Assembly (NCBI GenBank): GCA_040221975.1
Contig: JAVJWR010000031.1
Coordinates: forward strand, 313,078-377,077
Source: Haliea sp040221975
GTDB lineage: Bacteria > Pseudomonadota > Gammaproteobacteria > Pseudomonadales > Halieaceae
Reading direction: 5' to 3'
DNA length: 64,000 bases
The position numbers were made by a program, and so were the translations under genes. Positions 17,795 to 27,238 of the stretch are shown here, piece after piece; position 1 is the first letter of the stretch; each line of letters starts with the position of its first letter. Below the pieces are notes generated by a model. The model was not told where the DNA came from. It searched no databases and worked only from the letters and a program-made list of their open reading frames with translations.

Positions 17795-19711
17795 GTGAGC
17801 AAAAAGACAGACACTGAACTCGGTATGGATGCGGTGATTACTCGCCGCGACCTGATCCACGATGCGGGCGTGGCCACGCTGGCGATGGCGCTGGGTCCGG
17901 GTATCGTTGCCGCAGCACCGGCCGACGGCGCCGCGGCCGCAAGCAAACCATCTGCCACTGATTACCCTCCAGTCAGAACGGGTTTGCGCGGGTCCCACCC
18001 GGGCGCCTTCGAGTCCGCCCATGCGCTGGCCCGGGAGGGGCGCAGCTTTCCCGAGCCCGTGGATCTGGATCAGCACTTTGATCTGGTGATCGTCGGCGCG
18101 GGTATCTCCGGGCTCGCTGCGGCACACTTTTACCGGCAGCGTTTCGGTGCCGACAAGCGAATTCTCCTGCTTGAGAACCACGACGATTTTGGTGGTCATG
18201 CGCGGCGCAACGAGTTTCACCAGAGCGGGCGCATGGTGCTGTCCATGGGTGGTACCCACAACCTCGAATGGTGGAATTTCGGTGCAACGGTGCAGGCATT
18301 TCTCAAGGACCATGGGGTCGATGTGGAACTCATGCGCGAACGCAAACAGTTCAGTTACGGCCACGGCGCAACAAACAGCCCTGCGATGTGGTTCGACGCC
18401 GCAACGTATGGTGAGAACCGCCTGGTTGTAAAATGTGACCTGAGCGATCGCCTCGACGCCGCCACCATTGATCAGATGCCGATCTCCGAGGCGGGCCGCG
18501 AGTCATTCAAGCGTTTTTATGCCGCTAACGAGGATGTGCTTGAACATCTCGACGAGGCCCAAGCCGAAGATTACCTGTGCAGCATTTCCTACCCCGAGTT
18601 CCTGCGCCGCCATGGCGGCCTCACGGAGGACGCCGTGCAGCTGTTCGCCAAGCTGGAGCACGGTGGCTGGGGGGTGGAGATGCGCGCGCTCTCGGCGATG
18701 GAGGCGATGGAGAGCGGTTCTCCGGGTGCACACCTGCTGGGTGAAAGCTGGGACAGCGAGCGCTGGAGTTATCCCGTGGCCATGTGGCCGGACGGCAATG
18801 CCAGCCTGGCGCGGTTGCAGGTGGCTGCCTTGATTCCGGATGTCGCACCGGGTACCACCGCTGCCAACGTGGCGCTGGCGCGCTTCAACTACGCTGCTCT
18901 CGATCGCGCAGGCAATCCCGTGCGCCTGCGACTGAATTCGACGGTAATCAACACCGCGAACACGGAAGACGGCGTTGCCGTGAGCTATGTCAATGACGGT
19001 ACGGTGCTGCGCGTTACGGCAGAACACTGTGTGCTGGCCTGCTATCACAGTGTCATTCCGCACCTGTGTCCGACGTTGCCGCAGTCCCAGCGCGAGGCGC
19101 TGGAATACCAGGTCAAGCACCCCCTATTACTGACCAACGTGCTGATCCGAAACACCGACGCTCTCGACAGGCTTGGCGTTGACCTTGTGCGCTGCCCGGG
19201 TCGGCTTATGGAGCGACTGTTTACCTTCCGTGGCATCAATACCGGGGGTTACGAACACGCCATCGATGACAGCGGCTCGGTATCGCTGATTTTCTGGGGC
19301 AGTATTTCGCCACCAGAGGACGCTGTGGATATCAAGAGCCAGCTGCGTGCCTCCCGGGCAATCATGCTGGGTTTGACCCTTGAGGACTACGAGCGCGAGG
19401 TGCGCACCGTGCTCGATGGCTTGCTCGGCCCCGCCGGCTTCGATGTGCGGCGCGACGTCCTCGCGATTACCGTCAATCGCTGGCCGCATGGTTACGCCTA
19501 TGAGTATCTCGACCTCTGGGACCCGGACTGGCCCCGGGGCGAGGCGCCACATGAGATCGCGCGCAAGCCATTCGGGAGGATTGCGATTGCCAATACCGAT
19601 GCGGCCGCAACCGCCTATACACACACTGCGATCGAGCAGGCCTGGCGCTCAGTGCAGGAGTTGCCGACACCAGGCCCCGTCGACGCCAGCGAAGAGGCTG
19701 CGCAGCCTTGA
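17795..19711 (+). CDS. Tat-exported FAD-dependent oxidoreductase, spermidine dehydrogenase-like
   Basis: The product is a flavoprotein of the amine oxidase/NAD-binding_8 class. With GTG 17795 as start (GAGGGAG at 17780-17786; an in-frame GTG at 17786 would add three residues) it has 638 residues. The N-terminus carries a twin-arginine-type signal (TRRDLI at about residues 16-21, then a hydrophobic stretch to AAAPA), so it is probably folded with FAD in the cytoplasm and exported. The FAD-binding fold is seen in FDLVIVGAGISGLAAAHFY and then ENHDDFGGHARRNEF, a pattern I associate with periplasmic spermidine dehydrogenase SpdH. Its stop overlaps the next gene by 4 bp. The substrate is not proven; a polyamine or other amine is likely. 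Confidence 0.75.
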   Translation: MSKKTDTELGMDAVITRRDLIHDAGVATLAMALGPGIVAAAPADGAAAASKPSATDYPPVRTGLRGSHPGAFESAHALAREGRSFPEPVDLDQHFDLVIVGAGISGLAAAHFYRQRFGADKRILLLENHDDFGGHARRNEFHQSGRMVLSMGGTHNLEWWNFGATVQAFLKDHGVDVELMRERKQFSYGHGATNSPAMWFDAATYGENRLVVKCDLSDRLDAATIDQMPISEAGRESFKRFYAANEDVLEHLDEAQAEDYLCSISYPEFLRRHGGLTEDAVQLFAKLEHGGWGVEMRALSAMEAMESGSPGAHLLGESWDSERWSYPVAMWPDGNASLARLQVAALIPDVAPGTTAANVALARFNYAALDRAGNPVRLRLNSTVINTANTEDGVAVSYVNDGTVLRVTAEHCVLACYHSVIPHLCPTLPQSQREALEYQVKHPLLLTNVLIRNTDALDRLGVDLVRCPGRLMERLFTFRGINTGGYEHAIDDSGSVSLIFWGSISPPEDAVDIKSQLRASRAIMLGLTLEDYEREVRTVLDGLLGPAGFDVRRDVLAITVNRWPHGYAYEYLDLWDPDWPRGEAPHEIARKPFGRIAIANTDAAATAYTHTAIEQAWRSVQELPTPGPVDASEEAAQP

Positions 19712-21306
19712 CCACGGTCGGGAAGGTGCCTGCAGAAGCCTGGATGCAGGATGTCCTCCACGAGGGTTTTGCACACTTGTCCGCAGGGCGTCTCAACGAG
19801 GCATCAGCCTGTTGTAAACGTCTGCTTGGCGCCAAGGGAGATCTTGTCGAGGCCCACTTCCTGGTCGGCCTGATCGCCCTCGAACTCAAGCAGACCTGGC
19901 GTGCCGTCCAGGCCTTTGGTTCGGTGACCAAACTACAGCCAGATCATGCGGCGGCGTGGGCCAATCTCGCCCGCCTTTTCATGCAGGCGGGTCAGCCGGC
20001 GCGGGCAGATGCAGCGCTCGTCATGGCAGTCGAGCACAACGACGGCAACCCGACCGTGATGGACCTGATCGGGGCTGTGCATGGTCTTCTGGGCGACCAG
20101 CAGGAGGCGGGGGCCTGGATCGCCCGTGCCCTCGAAAAGCGGCCCGACAGCATTCCCTTCCTTCTCAATCGGGCCAACAATCACATGTTCCTTGATCGCC
20201 TGGAGGAAGCCGAAGCAGACCTGGCCCGGGTGCTGGCTCAGAGTCCCTCGCATCCCCATGCGCACTGGCTTTTGTCCGGCCTGAGGCGAGTGCAGGACCG
20301 GGAACATGTCGAGCAACTCGAGCGACTGATTGGCGATGAGTCACAAAACCCGCGTGCGCTCGCCTTTCTCTGTTATGCGCTGGGCAAGGAGCTCGAGGAT
20401 CTCGAGGACTGGGACCGGGCGTTCGAGGCCTTTGAGCGCGGCGCCCGGGCGCGTCGCAAGACCATCGATTTCGATGAGGCCGCGGAGGAAGAAATGTACG
20501 CGGCCTTCGCCGACACCTTCACGGAGTCCTGGCTCTACGATGGCGCTCACGGGCACGACGACCCGGCGCCGATCTTCGTGATCGGACAGCCCCGCACCGG
20601 CACCACACTCGTCGAGCGCATCATCACCAGTCATTCGCAGGTGCATTCGGCGGGAGAGCTGAAACAGTTCGGGCACTGTGTTCGCCGCCTGGGGGATTAC
20701 CGGGAGCCGCGGCGCCAATCCGCGAAGCTCGCGGAAATCGGCGCGGCAATCGATCCGCAGCAGCTGGGCAATGCCTATTTGCAGTCGACCCGCAAGCTGC
20801 AGGGAACATTGCCACGCTTCGTCGACAAGTTACCGCCCAACTATCTCTATCTGCCTTTGATCCTCAAGGCCCTGCCGCAGGCGAAGATCGTGCACTTGCG
20901 CCGCGACCCCATGGATGCCTGCTTCGCAAGCTACAAGCAACTCTTTGCCGATGCCTACCCGCATTCCTACGACCAGGCGGAAATGGCGCGCCATCACGCC
21001 CGCTACTATCACCTCATGGCAACCTGGCGAGAGCGTTTCGGCGACCGCTTCTTCGACATCTCCTACGAAGACACGGCCGCCAACGTCGAGCCGAACGCGC
21101 GCGCACTCATCGATTTTCTCGGATTGCCCTGGGAAGACGATTGCCTTCTGTTCCACGAGCAGAAAGCCGCGGTCACCACGGCAAGCGTGGTACAGGTGCG
21201 CCAGCCGGCGCACACGCGCTCCGTCGGCCGCTGGCGTCGCTATGCAGAGCGGCTTTCGATCATGCGCGAAACGCTGGCTGCTGCCGGGGTCCCGGAAACG
21301 CTCTGA
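19708..21306 (+). CDS. Tetratricopeptide-repeat sulfotransferase
   Basis: The N-terminal ~210 residues are TPR-like helical repeats (for example AHFLVGLIALELKQTWRAVQ and AWANLARLFMQAGQPARADA as successive units). From about residue 285 there is a Sulfotransfer_3-type domain: PIFVIGQPRTGTTLVERII is the 5'-phosphosulfate-binding loop for PAPS, and KIVHLRRDPMDACFASYKQ is the 3'-phosphate-binding region. The start is probably TTG 19708, overlapping the upstream stop (TTGA), with GAAGAGG ten bases before it; ATG 19744 is the alternative. Such proteins are common beside TonB receptors in marine gammaproteobacteria, but the acceptor sulfated here is unknown. Coupled translation with the upstream oxidoreductase suggests related roles. 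Confidence 0.85.
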   Translation: MTTVGKVPAEAWMQDVLHEGFAHLSAGRLNEASACCKRLLGAKGDLVEAHFLVGLIALELKQTWRAVQAFGSVTKLQPDHAAAWANLARLFMQAGQPARADAALVMAVEHNDGNPTVMDLIGAVHGLLGDQQEAGAWIARALEKRPDSIPFLLNRANNHMFLDRLEEAEADLARVLAQSPSHPHAHWLLSGLRRVQDREHVEQLERLIGDESQNPRALAFLCYALGKELEDLEDWDRAFEAFERGARARRKTIDFDEAAEEEMYAAFADTFTESWLYDGAHGHDDPAPIFVIGQPRTGTTLVERIITSHSQVHSAGELKQFGHCVRRLGDYREPRRQSAKLAEIGAAIDPQQLGNAYLQSTRKLQGTLPRFVDKLPPNYLYLPLILKALPQAKIVHLRRDPMDACFASYKQLFADAYPHSYDQAEMARHHARYYHLMATWRERFGDRFFDISYEDTAANVEPNARALIDFLGLPWEDDCLLFHEQKAAVTTASVVQVRQPAHTRSVGRWRRYAERLSIMRETLAAAGVPETL

Positions 21307-21495
21307 CACACAGGCGCGCCGTGCAAGAACGGTGCGCACGCTGTCTCAATGTGGTGCACATATTGCCCCTGTAGGCTGCGAAGCGCGAGTTTCTCTGTGG
21401 ACTATAGTCATGGAAAGTTTGTAAAAGCGCCATTTTTCGCTATTTTTAAACGAAAATAATGTGCGCGTGTCGCAAAAGCCGCAGAGGAGACAGAC

Positions 21496-23985
21496 ATGGA
21501 GCCCCAATCATCCTCGTATACTCCCGGAGCCAGCACGACAGGCGTGGCCTGGCGCAGCGCAGCAACATCGCAGGTGCCGAGCGCGCGGCGCCGTCTGTTG
21601 TCGCGAGCTGTGGCAGTCGCCATGCTGAGCGGCGCCGCCGCCACGCCTGCGGCGGCACAGCAGCTCGAGGAGGTGATTGTCACCGCGACGAAACGCGCGG
21701 AGTCGGTGATGGACGTGCCCATTGCAATTACGGCGATGTCCGGCGCGGAAATCCGCAAGGTCAATCTCAGCGACATCAAGGACCTGATATCCTTCACCCC
21801 GGGTATCAGCGGCAACAGCAAGGACAGCTTCCTCGATTTTGTCAGTGTTCGCGGCATTCGCACCATCGACTTTGGTAACGGCGGCGATCCGTCCGTCAGC
21901 CTTTACAAGAACGGTCTCTACCAGGGTCGAAACGGGGCCGCCGTTTCCAGCCTTTACGACATTGAGCGCGCTGAGGTACTGCGCGGGCCACAGGGCTTTT
22001 TGTTCGGGCGCAATTCCGTGAGTGGCGCCATGAACATCATTACCGCGAAACCGAATGTCTCAGAGACCGAGGGTTATGCTGAGGTCGACGTTGGTGAGCG
22101 CGGCGTGTTCACCTTCGAGGGTGCGGTCAACCTGCCCATTAACGACAACCTCGCTGTACGCATTGCCGGGTTTCATTCCGAAGAGGACGGCTATGTCGAC
22201 AATATCGCTGGCGGCGATGACCTCATTTCCCACGACAACCAGTCGCTGCGTATCACTACCCGCTATGAAAACGAAAGACTGACCGCCGATTTGATTGTTG
22301 AATACGATGACCGCAACCAGTTCGGTAGTGTTTACCGGGCTACCGGTGAAGGCACGGCATTCGAGGTCAACCAGACACGCATCAACGGGGGCGTACCCAT
22401 CGCAACCTCCCCGGATGGCCGCACGGTCAACAACGACAATTCGCTGACGCCCCGTGATGACTCCGAGATCTTTTTCATCGGTCTGCTTGTCGACGTTGAT
22501 CTCGGCTGGGCAACGCTGACCTCGATGACGGGCTACAAGGACCACGATTACGAGTACGTAGAGGATTACGATGGGCTGCCCACGATCACCTTCAACTACG
22601 GGCAGAGCCAGTCGGGGGAGTACTTCGAGCAGGAGGTCCGCCTGGCGTCCAACAGTGAAGGCCCGCTGGACTGGTACGCGGGCGCTTCCTTCTACGACGA
22701 GGACATCGACACGATCTTTCTCGGCCAGCAGGAAGAGGATGTGTACTGCCTCGGTTACTGGTTCAATACCTGCGCCGATCTGTTTGACTACTACAACGGG
22801 CTGGACAGCTACTACGGTCAGACCACCTACTGCGACTACTACCTGGATTACTACTTTGGCAGCTGCGACTGGACACCTTCGCCCACCGGGCTGATCAATG
22901 ATCGCAACCGCGTCATCGGTAAATACCAGGGGTATTCAGCTTACCTGGATCTGGGCTACCAGTTCAGCGAAACTCTCAACGCTTCTCTGGGTGTCCGCTA
23001 CAGTTACGACGAGAAGGATTTTTCCCAGGAAGCCCTGCCCGATTCGGGTGGCTCCCTGCTTAATTACAAGGTCCAGACCGGATTTTCCACCCCGGAAGGC
23101 GCGTTACGCGACAAGCAGGATTGGAACGAGGTGACCTGGCGCGCAGTCCTCAACTGGCGCCCCAATATGGATACCCTGCTCTTTGCCAGTGCTGCAACCG
23201 GTTACAAACCTGGCGGGTTTGGCAGCTTCAATATCGAGGGACCCGGCAGCGAGGGTTGCCCCTTCGGGCTCTGTGTCGGCCTGCCGGGCCGCGATCGCCC
23301 TGGGGATTTCGGTCCGGAAACCGTCATTTCCTACGAGATTGGCTACAAGGGAACCCTGGCGGACGGCCGAGCCCAGGTGGCAACAACGGCGTTTTACTAC
23401 GAGTACGAAGACCTGCAGGCGATTTTTGGCGAGGGTCCACGTACCGTCGTTGACAACGTTGGCCAGGTCGATGGCTGGGGGCTGGAGGTGGAAGCCAGCG
23501 TGGCGCTTACCGATCACCTGAGGTTCAGGACGGGAGGCTCCTGGTTCGATTCAGAAGCAACCAACGTCCAGGCTTTCTGTGGTGCGGGCGAAGTGCTTAC
23601 AGGTTCCGCCGATGCCTGTGAGGGCAATTCTGTCCCCTGGGCACCGGAGTACACGGCGTTCGCGGTTCTGGATGCCAACTACCCGCTGGGCGATGGCGAG
23701 GCCTTTGGCACTATCGCCTGGTCCTGGGAGGATGACTATCGTGGAGACTGGCCAGATGAGGATTTGATCTTCCAGCGGATCAAGGCGCTGAATCAAACCG
23801 ACATTATCGTGGGTTATCGCCAGTCCAGCTGGCAGGTGAGCGCTTACGTGGAAAATGTGTTCGACGATATCTGGTACGACGGCAATTACGCTGACGATCC
23901 CAGTGCGAGCACGATCTTCGTGCAGCATACCTTCGGTCCCTCCCGGCCGAGGACTGCGGGCGTGAGAGTGAACTATACGTTCTGA
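21496..23985 (+). CDS. TonB-dependent outer-membrane receptor
   Basis: This 829-residue protein imports a scarce ligand through the outer membrane using TonB energy. It has an extended signal sequence: ~30 residues, then RRRLLSRAVAVAMLSG and cleavage near A54 (PAAA/QQ). The mature N-terminus starts with the TonB-box-like LEEVIVTATKRAES. The plug domain follows (VPIAITAMSGAEI, LRGPQGFLFGRNSVSGAMNIIT) and then a 22-stranded barrel ending in VRVNYTF with a terminal aromatic. Residues ~416-459 form a Tyr/Asp/Cys-rich insertion with four cysteines, probably an extracellular loop. Start ATG 21496 has GAGGAGA upstream. The class is the siderophore/vitamin/complex-substrate type, but the ligand cannot be read from sequence. 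Confidence 0.92.
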   Translation: MEPQSSSYTPGASTTGVAWRSAATSQVPSARRRLLSRAVAVAMLSGAAATPAAAQQLEEVIVTATKRAESVMDVPIAITAMSGAEIRKVNLSDIKDLISFTPGISGNSKDSFLDFVSVRGIRTIDFGNGGDPSVSLYKNGLYQGRNGAAVSSLYDIERAEVLRGPQGFLFGRNSVSGAMNIITAKPNVSETEGYAEVDVGERGVFTFEGAVNLPINDNLAVRIAGFHSEEDGYVDNIAGGDDLISHDNQSLRITTRYENERLTADLIVEYDDRNQFGSVYRATGEGTAFEVNQTRINGGVPIATSPDGRTVNNDNSLTPRDDSEIFFIGLLVDVDLGWATLTSMTGYKDHDYEYVEDYDGLPTITFNYGQSQSGEYFEQEVRLASNSEGPLDWYAGASFYDEDIDTIFLGQQEEDVYCLGYWFNTCADLFDYYNGLDSYYGQTTYCDYYLDYYFGSCDWTPSPTGLINDRNRVIGKYQGYSAYLDLGYQFSETLNASLGVRYSYDEKDFSQEALPDSGGSLLNYKVQTGFSTPEGALRDKQDWNEVTWRAVLNWRPNMDTLLFASAATGYKPGGFGSFNIEGPGSEGCPFGLCVGLPGRDRPGDFGPETVISYEIGYKGTLADGRAQVATTAFYYEYEDLQAIFGEGPRTVVDNVGQVDGWGLEVEASVALTDHLRFRTGGSWFDSEATNVQAFCGAGEVLTGSADACEGNSVPWAPEYTAFAVLDANYPLGDGEAFGTIAWSWEDDYRGDWPDEDLIFQRIKALNQTDIIVGYRQSSWQVSAYVENVFDDIWYDGNYADDPSASTIFVQHTFGPSRPRTAGVRVNYTF

Positions 23986-23997
23986 TGGATGAACCGC

Positions 23998-24019
23998 AGC
24001 CTCGCGTTCCAGCGAGGCT
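23998..24019. terminator. Hairpin between convergent TonB receptor and puuA-like genes
   Basis: AGCCTCG at 23998-24004 pairs with CGAGGCT at 24013-24019 around an 8-base loop. It is 12 bp past the TonB receptor stop and 18 bp past the stop of the opposing gene, the right place for a bidirectional terminator. No T tract on either side. Confidence 0.4.
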
Positions 24020-24037
24020 CGCGCTGCACAGCGGTAG

Positions 24038-25420
24038 CTACAACGCCCGGAGGTACCACTCGTAGTCAAGGTCGGGCACCTCACCGTTATAGAGGTCGCT
24101 CTCCCCCTGGCGCTGTACCGCATAGGCCTGGGCATAGCGCTCGCCCAGATAGCCGGGAATGACTTTCCCGGCCCGAAACAGCTCCAGCGCCCCGTCGAGA
24201 CGGGTGGGGAAACTGACAGCGGATTGGGAGAGATCTGCTTCCCGTGTTACGGGCTCACCCGGGTCTGCGCCGCTGCGCATGCCATGGTGGATACCGGCGA
24301 GCACCGCCGCGAGGACGAGATACGGGTTCGCATCGGCACCGGCGATGCGGTGTTCGATGCGTCGATTCTGTTCCGACGACACCGGAACACGCAGGGCTAC
24401 TTCACGGTGATCGTAACCCCAGGTGGGACCCGCGGGCGCATAGGCGCCAGCCTTGAAGCGGCGATAGGAGTTGGGATTTGGCGCGAAAATCGCCATCGCT
24501 TCGTTGACGGTATTCGCAAGACCACCGATTCCGCCGAGTAGCGTCGAGGTCATTTGCGGTGGCTCAGCGGGTTCCCGATGGGCGAATACATTGACCCCCT
24601 TGCCGTCGTAGACGCTCGCGTGAATATGCAGGCCGCTGCCGGCCAGCTCCGCGAACGGTTTTGCCATGAACGTTGCGGCAAGGCCATGGCGTCGGGCGAT
24701 ACCCTTCACCAGTCTGCGCAAGAGAAGTGCATGATCGCACGCGAGCAGCGCGTCCTGCTGGTGGTGCGTGTTGATTTCCCATTGCCCCGGCGAGAACTCG
24801 CTGTGGATCGCGGTAAGTGGCACCGAATGCAGTTCGCAGGCAAGGCGCACGTCCTCCAGGAACGCGTCACAGTCCAGCAGATCATCGGGCATACAGTACT
24901 GGATGCCGCTCTGGCGCAGTCCGGTGCCAGGCACACGGCCCATGAGCGGCTGCGGGCGCACACCGTCGCCATCGGCCAACAGGTAGAATTCAAGTTCCGT
25001 GGCCACTACGGGTGCCAGGCCGTCTGCCCCAAAATGCTCCAGCACCCGCAGCAGTGGTGCCCGCGGGTCGGTCCAGCAGAAACTTCCATCGTTGTCGGCA
25101 AAGCCCGTGAGCACCTGCGCCGTGGGCGAGGCCAGCCAGGGAATGGGGGCAAGAGTGCCGGCAACCGGCCGCAGGGTCTGGTCCGGGTCGCCGCCAATCA
25201 CTGCCTGATCCTGGCCGCCATACATGTCGCCCCGAATACCCAGGAACGGGATAGTACGCGGCACAGAGAAGGCACCGGCAAAGAAGTCGGCGAATTCGCG
25301 ACGCTGGATCCGCTTGCAGCGCAGGAGGCCATTCATGTCGGGTATCAACAGCTCGAGCATCTGTGTCTCGGGGTGCTCGCGGAGGTAGTCATCCAGTTCT
25401 TGCGGTTGAGCGAAGTTCAT
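24038..25420 (-). CDS. puuA: Glutamine synthetase family, gamma-glutamylputrescine synthetase-like
   Basis: This family joins glutamate to an amine with ATP; PuuA does so with putrescine to protect the amine before oxidation. ATG 25420 gives 460 residues starting MNFAQPQELDDYLREHPETQ; the frame continues upstream but has no family likeness. The glutamine-synthetase fold is seen in LIPDMNGLLRCKRI, LHIHASVYD, and the ATP/glutamate site segment NPNSYRRFKAGAYAPAGPTW followed by GYDHREVALRVP. It is divergent from an FAD oxidoreductase gene with a 157 bp gap, and puuB-like lies 6 kb away, supporting an amine-catabolic rather than ammonia-assimilation role. The exact amine is uncertain. Confidence 0.82.
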   Translation of the reverse strand: MNFAQPQELDDYLREHPETQMLELLIPDMNGLLRCKRIQRREFADFFAGAFSVPRTIPFLGIRGDMYGGQDQAVIGGDPDQTLRPVAGTLAPIPWLASPTAQVLTGFADNDGSFCWTDPRAPLLRVLEHFGADGLAPVVATELEFYLLADGDGVRPQPLMGRVPGTGLRQSGIQYCMPDDLLDCDAFLEDVRLACELHSVPLTAIHSEFSPGQWEINTHHQQDALLACDHALLLRRLVKGIARRHGLAATFMAKPFAELAGSGLHIHASVYDGKGVNVFAHREPAEPPQMTSTLLGGIGGLANTVNEAMAIFAPNPNSYRRFKAGAYAPAGPTWGYDHREVALRVPVSSEQNRRIEHRIAGADANPYLVLAAVLAGIHHGMRSGADPGEPVTREADLSQSAVSFPTRLDGALELFRAGKVIPGYLGERYAQAYAVQRQGESDLYNGEVPDLDYEWYLRAL

Positions 25421-25577
25421 GCGGCTATCCGATTGATTGCCTGCCTCGCAGGGCAGATGCCCTTGAACTATGCAGTAGCGCTCCTTATTGGCGCTTCCTA
25501 GCCCATCGGCTCGGAGGTTCCTCCTCCCTGCCCATTCTAGACTGATGCGAAAATCCTGGCGGTTGGGGGGAGCAGGC

Positions 25578-27158
25578 GTGAGCGAGCAGTCGGATGTCAT
25601 CGTCATTGGGGCGGGTCATAACGGCCTGGTCTGCGCTGGCTATCTGGCGGCTGCCGGTCTCAACGTTACCGTCCTCGAGGCCCGGGACCGGGTCGGCGGC
25701 GCGGCAATAACGGAAGAATTCCACCCCGGCTTTCGCAACTCGGTTTACTCCTACTCCATCAGTCTGCTGCACCCAAAGGTGATCGCAGACCTGGAGCTGG
25801 AGAAACACGGCCTCGAGATCATGGAGCGGCCTGCGGGCACGCTCAGTATTCTGGACGGCGACCACCTGCAGCTGACACGGGACAGCAAGCAGGCGCGGGC
25901 CGCGGTGGCCCGCTTTTCACGGCGAGACTCTGAGCGCCTTGAGGCTTTCGAGAGCGAGATCGCTTCGGTGGCCCGGGCACTGCGAGCCCTGGCCACCGAA
26001 GCACCGCCCAATTTTGGCGGCGGCTGGCGCGATGCACTGGCGCTGCTCAAGGGCGGTAATGCCCTGCGTCGCCTGAGCAGCAAGCACCAGATGGTACTGG
26101 GGGAGCTGATGGTGCGCTCTATCGGCGATCATCTTGATGCCTGGTTCGAAGGCGAAGCGCTCAAGGGGGTGCTCGGTCTCGAGGGCGTGATCGGCAACTT
26201 TGCGGATCCGTACCAGGCCGGGACGGCCTATGTGCTCCTGCACCACGCCTTCGGCGAGGTCAAGGGCCGTGAAGGGGCCTGGGGTATTGCGCGCGGTGGC
26301 ATGGGTGCCATCACCGAGGCCATGGCCGCTTCCGCCCGGGCCCGCGGCGTGCGCATGGAGCTGGAGACACCTGTGGCGCGGATTCTCGTAGAGAACGACC
26401 GCGCCTGTGGTGTTGTGACCGAAGACGGCCGTGAATTGCGCGCGCCAATGGTGGCGGCTAACGTCCATCCACAAGTGCTGCTGAAGCGGCTGCTGGATGG
26501 GCACGGCCTCGATGATGACGACCAACGGCGCGTCGACAACTATCGCAGTCACTCGGCGACCCTGCGGATGAACGTTGCCCTGTCGGAACTGCCGCGCTTC
26601 ACCAGCCTCAAAGGCAGTGACGATTCGCATTTCCTCGGCGCCATCGAGTTCTGCCCGTCTCTGCCCTACCTGCAGAACGCCTATCGCGATGCATGCGACC
26701 AGGGCTGGTCGCAGCGTCCGGTCATTTCCATGCAGATTCCCAGCACCCAGGACGACAGTCTGGCACCGCCCGGGGCGCATGTGGCGAGCCTGTTCTGTCA
26801 GCACTTCCAGCGACACCTCCCGGACGGCCGCTCCTGGGACGAGGTCCGCGACGAGGTGGCAGACCTTGTCATCGCCACCATTGACGCCCAGGCGCCAAAC
26901 TTTGGTGCATCTGTAGTGGGTCGACAGATCAAGACCCCGCTGGATATCGAGCGGGACCTGAACATGGTCGGCGGTGATATCTTTCACGGTGCACTGCACC
27001 TGGACCAGTTCTACTGCATGCGTCCGATTCCCGGTCATGCCGGTTATCGCATGCCCACGGCCGGGGTATACCTCTGCGGATCCGGTGCGCATCCCGGCGG
27101 TGGCGTTAGCGGCCTGCCCGGCTACAATGCCGCGCGCGTGATTCTTCGTGACCGCTGA
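25578..27158 (+). CDS. FAD-dependent oxidoreductase, PYROXD2/phytoene-dehydrogenase-like (paralog A)
   Basis: First of four paralogs in the window. GTG 25578, six bases behind GGGGGGAG, gives 526 residues starting with the FAD-binding strand DVIVIGAGHNGLVCAGYLAA. The second FAD motif region reads LEARDRVGGAAITEEFHPGF, and the C-terminus has the subfamily hallmark LCGSGAHPGGGVSGLPGYNAA. These match the PYROXD2-like branch rather than carotenoid desaturases, and no carotenoid genes are near. No signal peptide is seen, so it is cytoplasmic. It heads a plus-strand set: oxidase A, symporter, MFS carrier, oxidase B. A TTGAAC/TATTGG pair with 17 bp spacing at 25463-25491 may be its promoter. Substrate unknown; C-N bond oxidation of an amine is my inference. 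Confidence 0.82.
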   Translation: MSEQSDVIVIGAGHNGLVCAGYLAAAGLNVTVLEARDRVGGAAITEEFHPGFRNSVYSYSISLLHPKVIADLELEKHGLEIMERPAGTLSILDGDHLQLTRDSKQARAAVARFSRRDSERLEAFESEIASVARALRALATEAPPNFGGGWRDALALLKGGNALRRLSSKHQMVLGELMVRSIGDHLDAWFEGEALKGVLGLEGVIGNFADPYQAGTAYVLLHHAFGEVKGREGAWGIARGGMGAITEAMAASARARGVRMELETPVARILVENDRACGVVTEDGRELRAPMVAANVHPQVLLKRLLDGHGLDDDDQRRVDNYRSHSATLRMNVALSELPRFTSLKGSDDSHFLGAIEFCPSLPYLQNAYRDACDQGWSQRPVISMQIPSTQDDSLAPPGAHVASLFCQHFQRHLPDGRSWDEVRDEVADLVIATIDAQAPNFGASVVGRQIKTPLDIERDLNMVGGDIFHGALHLDQFYCMRPIPGHAGYRMPTAGVYLCGSGAHPGGGVSGLPGYNAARVILRDR

Positions 27159-27238
27159 TCCGCACGGAGGTTCTCAGCCAGTTCAGCCAGCTGCGGTAGC
27201 GCGATGCCTCCCAAGTGCCGCACGGGTATCTGCAGGCC

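Noticed and set aside
19708..21306. Type III or secreted toxin activity for the TPR protein
   Set aside because: The PAPS-binding loop and the second phosphate-binding region place it in the sulfotransferase family, and it has no signal peptide.
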